Shown here: piece by piece, positions 32,886 to 39,218 of the stretch
How the letters are laid out: every line of letters begins with the position of its first letter
Position numbering within the stretch: the stretch's first letter is position 1
Source of the DNA: Bacteroidota bacterium
GTDB taxonomy: Bacteria; Bacteroidota; Bacteroidia; NS11-12g; UBA955
Length of the DNA stretch: 39,218 nucleotides
Direction of reading: 5' to 3'
Assembly: GCA_013205405.1 (NCBI GenBank)
Contig: JABMMZ010000102.1
Coordinates: 1-39,218 of the forward strand
The notes under the pieces: model-generated
What the model was told of the DNA's origin: nothing
The model's database searches: none
What the model saw: only the letters and a program-made list of their open reading frames with translations
Program-made: the position numbers and the translations under genes

Positions 32886-33835
32886 TTTCCATATTAATAG
32901 CTGCCTATAATGCAGAAAATACTATTGCAGAGGCAATTGATAGTTGCCTTGAACAAAGTTATAAAAACATTGAAATAATAGTGTGCAATGATGGCAGCAC
33001 GGACGATACCTTACATGAAATAAATATTGGAAATAGCGAAAAAATTGAAGTGATAAACCATGCAAGTAATAAAGGTATAGCGTATACTAGAAATACCCTA
33101 TTAAAGGCTTCAAATGGTGAATACATTGCCTGGTTAGATGCTGATGATTTTATGGATGAAACACGTATTGGCGAACAATTAAATTATATGTTAGCCAATC
33201 CAACAATTGATATTTGTGGCAGTTGGGTGATGCTGGTAGGTAAAAATGGATTATCAGATCTTAAAAAACTTCCTACTAATTCTAATTTTATTAAAGCACA
33301 TCTCTGGTTTAAAAACTGCTTAGTACAACCCAGTATTTTTAGCAAAAACTTTTATAAAACAGAAAATATTTTCTATAATCCAGATTTCGATTATATGGAA
33401 GATTATGAACTATGGGTAAGGTTAAGAAACACGAAGCAATTTTCGAATATTGATAAGTACTTAACCTATTATACCAAGCCTGATAATAAAGAGTTAGAAG
33501 CTAAACATATTAAATATAGATTTAATGAAAAACAAGCTAAATTATGGGAAATAAAATGGCAAGAAATACCTAACAATTTAGGCAAAGAGGCAAAGAAAAA
33601 TTTTCAATTGTTCCTTAAGGTTAACAAGAAACTTAATGCTTACGAAATTAATGATATACTGCGTTGCTTGAAGGCTATAGAAAATAATGATGTAAATAAA
33701 GAATTAAATAGTTTCATTCAATACCATAGGTTTAGAGTATGGAAAAATGGGGGTTTAGTTTATAAAATTAAAAACTTAAGAATATTACTTAAAACTTTTT
33801 CATTCTTAAAATTCAAACAAGAAAATAATATTTAA
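32870..33835 (+). CDS. Family 2 glycosyltransferase (GT-A fold)
   Basis: A 321-residue GT2 enzyme. It begins with VSILIAAYNAENTIAEAIDSCL, continues with IEIIVCNDGSTDDT, and has the metal-binding DADD (90-93) within YIAWLDADDF. The acceptor region contains EDYELWVRL (catalytic-base ED). No membrane segment is present, so it works on a nucleotide-sugar and a lipid-linked or nascent glycan at the inner membrane face. The ATG at 32870 lies inside the end of the preceding gene, with a GGAG six bases upstream; this is one of the few Shine-Dalgarno-like sites in the window and supports coupled translation. It ends the operon. Confidence 0.88.
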   Translation: MQEPLVSILIAAYNAENTIAEAIDSCLEQSYKNIEIIVCNDGSTDDTLHEINIGNSEKIEVINHASNKGIAYTRNTLLKASNGEYIAWLDADDFMDETRIGEQLNYMLANPTIDICGSWVMLVGKNGLSDLKKLPTNSNFIKAHLWFKNCLVQPSIFSKNFYKTENIFYNPDFDYMEDYELWVRLRNTKQFSNIDKYLTYYTKPDNKELEAKHIKYRFNEKQAKLWEIKWQEIPNNLGKEAKKNFQLFLKVNKKLNAYEINDILRCLKAIENNDVNKELNSFIQYHRFRVWKNGGLVYKIKNLRILLKTFSFLKFKQENNI

Positions 33836-33850
33836 TACCGTTAAGGTATT
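33834..33850. terminator. Weak hairpin between convergent operons
   Basis: AATACC-GTTAA-GGTATT forms a 6-bp stem overlapping the GT2 stop codon and the 3' end of the convergent T9SS type B gene. It has only a short T tract, so terminator function is uncertain. Confidence 0.3.
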
Positions 33851-33852
33851 TA

Positions 33853-36800
33853 TCACTGTTCGCGAATGAGTTGAATAACCCCATTCAATATTGGTTCATC
33901 TTTATCTTTCCCTTTGTATCTATAATTCAAAATATAATAGTAAGTGCCATCCGGACAGTCTTCTGCTACATTTCTTACCATGCCATTCCAATCATAAGCT
34001 TTATCAGTACTTTCAAACACCAATACACCCCATCTGTCGTATATTTTTAAATCATATTTTTCTTCCCCTTTTAAATAAATATTAAAGTAATTATTCCCTT
34101 CTAATCCATCTTTATCTCTGCTTACAAAACCATCTCTAGCACCTGGTGTAAATACATTGGGAGGTAGGATAGCTCTTTCATAAGGGTTTATTATTTTTTT
34201 GCAAATGGTATCCTTACATCCTAAAGCATTGATAGCCTCCAAACAAATCCAATTTTCCCCTAGATTATTAAAGAAAGATTCACATATTTTTCTATCAGGT
34301 TCATTTTGCTGAGCATTTTCTAGAAAGGCTAATTTATTTTTTACAATATCTTTACTATGAAAAAAGCCCCAACGGTACTTTACACCAAAACTAGACGTAT
34401 TGTTAAAACAATAAATAGGTGCTCTGGATTCATCTATATCAAAATTTGCTATTATGCTATCTGTATAAACCATTATGCTATCTCTACTTGGACAAACGAG
34501 TTTATTTAGTCCATTGGTATCTGCGGAAAAATAAATTTTAAAAGCACCAAATCTATTCAATCTATATTTTTTTTCTAAACTATTATTTTTATCTATTATT
34601 TGTTTTTCAAATTGCCAATTATAGTTTGAATATGTATTAGTAGAAGTTATTATAGCTACTATTTTTAAAGTATCACCAACACATACTATATTTGGTATTG
34701 CTTGCAATTGGTAGGTATCATAAGGCAAAACAGTAATTTTTATTTTATTTAAAGTATCAGGGAAAGTTTCTGAACAATATTTACCTGTGCCTTTTATACT
34801 ATCATTTTGTGTTAAATAAACAAAAAATACGCCTGTTTTTCTATATTGATGCGTTATATATCCGGTGTCATATTGTGGTTCAAAAATACCGTCACCATAG
34901 TTCCACAACCATTGTGCAGAGGGGGTAGCATTTTTAGATATATTATGAAACGTTATGCTATCATTTACACATATTATATGCGATTCATTAATTTCAAATT
35001 TTGGTTTTGGTCCTGGCAGGTCTACTTCTTGAAAAGTGGAATCTACACATCCTAAAATTGTGGTTACGATTAGCCATATTTTGAAGGTACCATTTTTTGT
35101 AAAATCATGCCCAATTTGTTTTGGCAGTTGTTTATTAAATGAAGCGTCTGGGCTTCCATCTCCCCATCTAATGGTCCAATTAATAATATTATCACATGTT
35201 GGCAAGCCTCTAATTTTACAAGGATCCATAATATAGGATGTGTCAAAAAGCTCAACTATTGTTTTGCAATTTGGCGCTCTAAAATCAAGAAAAAAGGCTG
35301 CCTTAGGACCCATCACATATATATTTTGTGGTATCGTATCTCTACATCCTAAACTATCGCCCATAGTAACTCGTAATTGATATAATCCAGAAGATTTATA
35401 ATAGATGCCACCTGCTTCTTTTCCTAAAGAAATTAATGGATTACCTAAGCCTATTCGCGCATAAGGCATACCGCCAAAAATAGTTTGTAAATTTGCTGTA
35501 TTATCATCTGCCTTGCTAAAATCCCAAACTGTTTGCGCCTCAAAACCTGTCTGTCCAGCTTTCGATTCTCTAATTTTCCAATAATCTATAGAATCTATAG
35601 AACCAAAGTTAGAATCTCGGGTGTCGTAATATCTAAATTTAGTACTTGCATCAATTGTATTACCTTTACATATTATACTATCATTAAAGGTGATTTCTGC
35701 ATTAAAACCTGCTATAATACTTTTATCATTTGCTAATGGGCAAAATGTTGGATAAATACTTTCAACATTTCTTACTACTCTATATAATCCTCTTTTCTTA
35801 ATATAAAAACCATATGCTTTATAATTATTTGAATTTACGCTTATAGAATCAAATGGTAATAAACTGCTGTCTTTATAATGCAAAATTGTGGCATTTGTAA
35901 CATCATAATCAAAAAAAAGTGTGCTGCCAATACCAGTAGTATCAATACATCCTTTACTACCACTCAATGGATTACCAATAACACCCACACCATTCCATAT
36001 AAGATCTACAATGGTAGTATCATCATAATCTGCAATTGATAATCCTATTTTGGATAATTCCTCTCTCAGTCTATTATTTCTACTGCCCATTAAAAGGTGT
36101 TTTCTATGCCTGTGGACTATGGCTGTAAAAATGGTATCCGTTTTATTTAAAACAACATTGCCATTGTTATTTTTATATCTATCTATTACGGTATAATTTA
36201 CTTTCTGACTAGGGTATTTATAATGATTTTGAATATTATAATAATTCTCTATAATCATTTCTAAAGTATCACCAGCCGAATTTAATAAATACCAACTACT
36301 TGAAGCTGCTAATTTATTACTATTATTTTCCCGTTGTGGTATGATGGCATAAACAGTTGTTTGAGGACAAATGTACTTTGATTTATTTTTTTCTCGTCCT
36401 AGTAATTCTAAATTTGCAGAAAGTCTTGGAAAGTTAGCAAAACTAGGGTAATATACAGTATCTACGCAATAATTATCCGGCTCTGTTCCATTGCCAATAA
36501 TTAAAGCAAGATTTACATTTTGTATATTTTTTTCCAAAAAGTCAGTATCATGATATGAATTAAAAAAAACGCTGTTAAAAGCTCCTTCTAAATTATACCC
36601 GCTATAAGGGCCATTTCTTCTGGTAAAAGAGTTTCTGTATACTTCTCCTCCAAACTCATCATGAATAAGTTTATAATCATTGGGGGTTTTTAAATAGTTA
36701 AAATTTATTTTAGCAAATGATTGTGTGCATCCTGGTTTGGTATCTGACAATGAAAGCTCAATAACCTTATTATTATACCCATAACAATAATGATCTTCAA

Positions 36801-38949
36801 TATACAAGCCTTTAGCTGATGGTGGTTGTAAGGCAATTGAAGAAGAACTTTCACTTATGCATTTTAGTGGGTGTAGTGTGTCTTTTTCTATCAATCTTAT
36901 AATAAAACAAGCGGGTATTTTATTATAAAAAAATTGTCGATGCATGGCTGCATTCACAGTATCCAAGCTTGTTAAATTTGGTATTTTTATTTTTTTTATA
37001 ATTTTATGAATTCCTAATATTCCTGAAAGAGGTATGGTATCTTTATTAATTTTTAATGCATATAAAAAATAGCATTTATCTGTTTTGCTCTTAGAAATAA
37101 TTGAATATAAATTAGGTGCAATTTGTGTTTTAGGGCCTATCACTCTTATTTGGCTACTCCCATCATTTTTATCCAAATAAATAGTATCATTGTTTGGCAC
37201 ATAAATCCATAGATTATGTGGTGTTAAAGTTTCACCTTTACCAAATAATCCTGAAGGTATTTTTTGCTTTCTTAAGCCTGTAAAAATGATGCTGTCTTTA
37301 CTTCTATTGCCCATTGAATTATCTCCGTAATATAGAATTGTATCTGTAACAATGTATAAGCTATCGCTTGCAAATACTTTAATTTTTGAACATGTTTTAG
37401 TTTTAAAATCAAACATATTTTTATAAAAAAATTGAGTGCTATAGGTATACTTATAAATAGAATCCCAAGGCGTATACCAATGGCTTGGAGCAAACTCTCT
37501 GCTGTATCGACAATTTAGCCAAGTATTTCTATTGGCTTTTATATCAGTGGTACAAGCCTCACAATAAGTATCTCCAAAATCCCACAGACGTACAACATTT
37601 TGATTAGACCTAATATTTGGTATGTTTAGAAGACTTTTATTTGCTTTAAAAACATGTCCTAAATTGCCTGCCTGTTTGTTAAATAAACTATCATCATCAA
37701 GCATATTTCTATCATTATGATAAAATTCACTTTTATCTGAAAAACGCACTGTGTCTTTAATAATGCATTGATAACGTTCTCCAAATTCAATAAAATTAAA
37801 AGATTTTTCTATTTTACTTATTGGGCCAATTACCGTTACTGTGTCGGTTAATACATAAGGTCCGCATGGGTGACTCACTGTGCAAACAATTAGGTGTGGG
37901 CCTAATTCTCCATAACCATGCGTACCATTGTATTCCCTTTGAAATCCTGGATTAAAATTCCATGCTATATTTCCTAACGGCACATAGTTTTCTATACCCT
38001 TGGGCAAAAGTTTAAAAGTAAAAGTATCGCCTGAACAAAAAGAATCTCTTGAAATTTTAATGCTTGGTTTTAAATTGTAAAGTACCACTTCATCTATTTG
38101 AAATATTTTTTTACAACCAATTTTTGTTATTATTTCCAACCTGGGATTATAAATACTTTTAATTTGACCACTATTTGTATAGTCGTGTTTTACACTATCC
38201 CAATTTAAACTATCAGAAGTACCATCTCCAAATATCCATTTAAAACTTTTAATGTCTGAAAGCCTTACTTGTGATTGGTTTTTAAAATTAGCCGTTGCAA
38301 AACCTGAACAAGGATTGCCTTGAAAGGTAAAACTAGCAAAAAGTGTAGGCGAAAATTGTACTTTTAATAATTGAGGGTATGCGTATTTTGTAATGCATCC
38401 ATTGCAGTCTTCTATTTCAACTAATAGAGAACTGGCACTGCCTTGGGGGTCATAAAAGGTTTTGCAAATAGTAGCTGGCAATTTAACAGGCTTAAATTTG
38501 GTGCCATATTTTGTAATCAATTCATTATCACTAAATAAATATTTGATAAATTTGATACAATAATCGCCATCGCCCGAAAGACTTGAATCTTGAAAACAAA
38601 ACACATTACCCTCAAAACATTGAATAGAATCTGATAATAATTTTATTCTTACTTGGGGTTTTGGTTTTACTGTAAGAGTTACTGTGCTTTTACAACTGCT
38701 ACCATTAGGCAATGTACAAGTATAAGTTATTGTTTTAAAGCCCGAAGTTCTAAATATAAATATTGGTGTAGGAGTGGTATTATTGTTTCCTTCGTTATTA
38801 AAATTCCATTGTTGATTACTGGGTCCTTGAGCACTTGCATAAAATTGGATTGGATTATCTATACATGCCAATCCTGTGTATGATGCCACACATTGTCCTT
38901 TTAAAATAAAAGTACTTAAAAGTAGAATATATAATAGAATGTTTCTCAA
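33853..38949 (-). CDS. Giant PKD-rich T9SS type B (gliding-motility-type C-terminus) surface protein
   Basis: A 1698-residue secreted protein. The start is a TTG at 38949: an in-frame stop lies 12 bp upstream and the signal peptide (RNILLYILLLSTFILKGQ) begins right there. PKD-type beta domains are visible at about 20-95, 203-290, around 456 (LWDFGDTYC), about 1250-1310 (TIRWGDGSPDAS) and about 1325-1400 (LWNYGDG). The final ~100 residues (ILPPNVFTPG, LKIYDRWGVLVFEST, DWNG, DGTYYYILNY, GVIQLI) are the type B T9SS sorting domain of gliding-motility-associated proteins. Cysteines are numerous. The protein is probably a surface adhesin or structural protein. It is convergent with the glycosyltransferase operon. 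Confidence 0.88.
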   Translation of the reverse strand: MRNILLYILLLSTFILKGQCVASYTGLACIDNPIQFYASAQGPSNQQWNFNNEGNNNTTPTPIFIFRTSGFKTITYTCTLPNGSSCKSTVTLTVKPKPQVRIKLLSDSIQCFEGNVFCFQDSSLSGDGDYCIKFIKYLFSDNELITKYGTKFKPVKLPATICKTFYDPQGSASSLLVEIEDCNGCITKYAYPQLLKVQFSPTLFASFTFQGNPCSGFATANFKNQSQVRLSDIKSFKWIFGDGTSDSLNWDSVKHDYTNSGQIKSIYNPRLEIITKIGCKKIFQIDEVVLYNLKPSIKISRDSFCSGDTFTFKLLPKGIENYVPLGNIAWNFNPGFQREYNGTHGYGELGPHLIVCTVSHPCGPYVLTDTVTVIGPISKIEKSFNFIEFGERYQCIIKDTVRFSDKSEFYHNDRNMLDDDSLFNKQAGNLGHVFKANKSLLNIPNIRSNQNVVRLWDFGDTYCEACTTDIKANRNTWLNCRYSREFAPSHWYTPWDSIYKYTYSTQFFYKNMFDFKTKTCSKIKVFASDSLYIVTDTILYYGDNSMGNRSKDSIIFTGLRKQKIPSGLFGKGETLTPHNLWIYVPNNDTIYLDKNDGSSQIRVIGPKTQIAPNLYSIISKSKTDKCYFLYALKINKDTIPLSGILGIHKIIKKIKIPNLTSLDTVNAAMHRQFFYNKIPACFIIRLIEKDTLHPLKCISESSSSIALQPPSAKGLYIEDHYCYGYNNKVIELSLSDTKPGCTQSFAKINFNYLKTPNDYKLIHDEFGGEVYRNSFTRRNGPYSGYNLEGAFNSVFFNSYHDTDFLEKNIQNVNLALIIGNGTEPDNYCVDTVYYPSFANFPRLSANLELLGREKNKSKYICPQTTVYAIIPQRENNSNKLAASSSWYLLNSAGDTLEMIIENYYNIQNHYKYPSQKVNYTVIDRYKNNNGNVVLNKTDTIFTAIVHRHRKHLLMGSRNNRLREELSKIGLSIADYDDTTIVDLIWNGVGVIGNPLSGSKGCIDTTGIGSTLFFDYDVTNATILHYKDSSLLPFDSISVNSNNYKAYGFYIKKRGLYRVVRNVESIYPTFCPLANDKSIIAGFNAEITFNDSIICKGNTIDASTKFRYYDTRDSNFGSIDSIDYWKIRESKAGQTGFEAQTVWDFSKADDNTANLQTIFGGMPYARIGLGNPLISLGKEAGGIYYKSSGLYQLRVTMGDSLGCRDTIPQNIYVMGPKAAFFLDFRAPNCKTIVELFDTSYIMDPCKIRGLPTCDNIINWTIRWGDGSPDASFNKQLPKQIGHDFTKNGTFKIWLIVTTILGCVDSTFQEVDLPGPKPKFEINESHIICVNDSITFHNISKNATPSAQWLWNYGDGIFEPQYDTGYITHQYRKTGVFFVYLTQNDSIKGTGKYCSETFPDTLNKIKITVLPYDTYQLQAIPNIVCVGDTLKIVAIITSTNTYSNYNWQFEKQIIDKNNSLEKKYRLNRFGAFKIYFSADTNGLNKLVCPSRDSIMVYTDSIIANFDIDESRAPIYCFNNTSSFGVKYRWGFFHSKDIVKNKLAFLENAQQNEPDRKICESFFNNLGENWICLEAINALGCKDTICKKIINPYERAILPPNVFTPGARDGFVSRDKDGLEGNNYFNIYLKGEEKYDLKIYDRWGVLVFESTDKAYDWNGMVRNVAEDCPDGTYYYILNYRYKGKDKDEPILNGVIQLIREQ

Positions 38950-39054
38950 ATATGACTTTACTTACATAGACGCGAAATTACAGAAAATAGTTCTATAAAA
39001 ATTAAACCTTATAATATTTTACATTGCACAGACAGAGTTACAATAACTCCTTTT

Positions 39055-39082
39055 TTTGTAAATAATATATCCCCTACCTTTG
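39055..39082 (+). promoter_or_regulatory. Promoter-like pair at the right edge
   Basis: TTTG (39055-39058) and TACCTTTG (39075-39082) are separated by 16 bp, slightly short of the usual 17-23. The -7 box ends 7 nt before an ATG at 39090. Divergent to the T9SS type B gene. Confidence 0.5.
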
Positions 39083-39089
39083 TCGAATA

Positions 39090-39173
39090 ATGAAAACCGC
39101 TTGGAAAATTATAAGACCTATCATACTTATACTAGTCTGTGTTGAAATATTTCTTCATTTTTATATCACCTGA
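39090..39173 (+). CDS. Short membrane ORF, possibly the frameshifted start of a gene leaving the window
   Basis: The ATG at 39090 opens 27 codons (MKTAWKIIRP then a hydrophobic helix IILILVCVEIFLHFY) that stop at TGA 39171-39173. A different frame is open from 39172 to the window edge and reads ERFQVKTFRDYFSSV, which looks like normal protein. A single-base change would join the two into a membrane-anchored protein. A perfect 9-bp hairpin, TCACCTGAA-CGAT-TTCAGGTGA (39166-39187), covers the stop. It could be a leader peptide, a real frameshift or an assembly error. Function unknown. Confidence 0.35.
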   Translation: MKTAWKIIRPIILILVCVEIFLHFYIT

Positions 39174-39218
39174 ACGATTTCAGGTGAAAACTTTTCGAGA
39201 TTATTTTAGCTCGGTCAA

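Noticed and set aside
34846-35736. Several open frames opposite the T9SS type B gene
   Set aside because: They are short, antisense to a continuous 1698-codon gene, and have no start signals or recognisable motifs.

Overview
This 39.2 kb window is AT-rich chromosomal DNA from a member of the Bacteroidota, most likely an environmental Chitinophagales/Sphingobacteriales-type lineage. The evidence is two type IX secretion (T9SS) cargo proteins (one with a type A and one with a type B 'gliding motility-associated' C-terminal signal), signal peptides that end in '-Q' (SAQ, KGQ, YGQ), Bacteroidota-style promoters (TTTG and TAnnTTTG) and few Shine-Dalgarno sites. I see no tRNA, rRNA, CRISPR array, prophage or transposase, and no gene-free stretch longer than 300 bases.

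Layout. 1-590 holds the 3' end of a mannose-1-phosphate guanylyltransferase. 594-2247 (minus) holds a thiol-redox operon (rhodanese-thioredoxin lipoprotein, small thioredoxin, small DUF6952-like protein) and ybaB. 2348-6166 (plus) has an M49-like metallohydrolase and a tail-specific protease. 6188-8684 (minus) is pepA-pdxA. 8757-11288 (minus) is a T9SS type A cargo with a CxxCH motif; its promoter has three 11-bp repeats that look like a Pho box, immediately downstream of a histidine kinase/OmpR-type regulator pair (11410-13297). A small cytochrome b5-like gene diverges from the kinase. 13570-15740 (minus) is fabG-tatC-rpiB with an 87-bp REP-like palindromic element between fabG and tatC. A CAP-domain secreted protein and an rRNA-methyltransferase-like gene follow (15805-19045). 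On the plus strand come an Nfu-type Fe-S carrier and a small lipoprotein, with a convergent exported protein of unknown function. 21365-27219 is an envelope-chaperone operon: double-parvulin PPIase, SurA-like lipoprotein, SurA, MoxR ATPase and endonuclease III.

27496-33835 is the most distinctive part: a five-gene plus-strand unit with two exported SGNH-hydrolase-fold proteins, each with the fold interrupted by about 200 residues, a membrane-bound MBOAT O-acyltransferase and two glycosyltransferases. I infer that it builds and O-acylates an envelope or extracellular glycan. The MBOAT carries Asn where the family normally has its catalytic His. A 1698-residue PKD-rich T9SS type B protein lies convergent to it. 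The right edge contains a promoter-like pair and the beginning of a short membrane ORF that may be frameshifted.

Many starts were revised: several genes have ATG starts well inside the longest open frame, and four genes can only begin at TTG.
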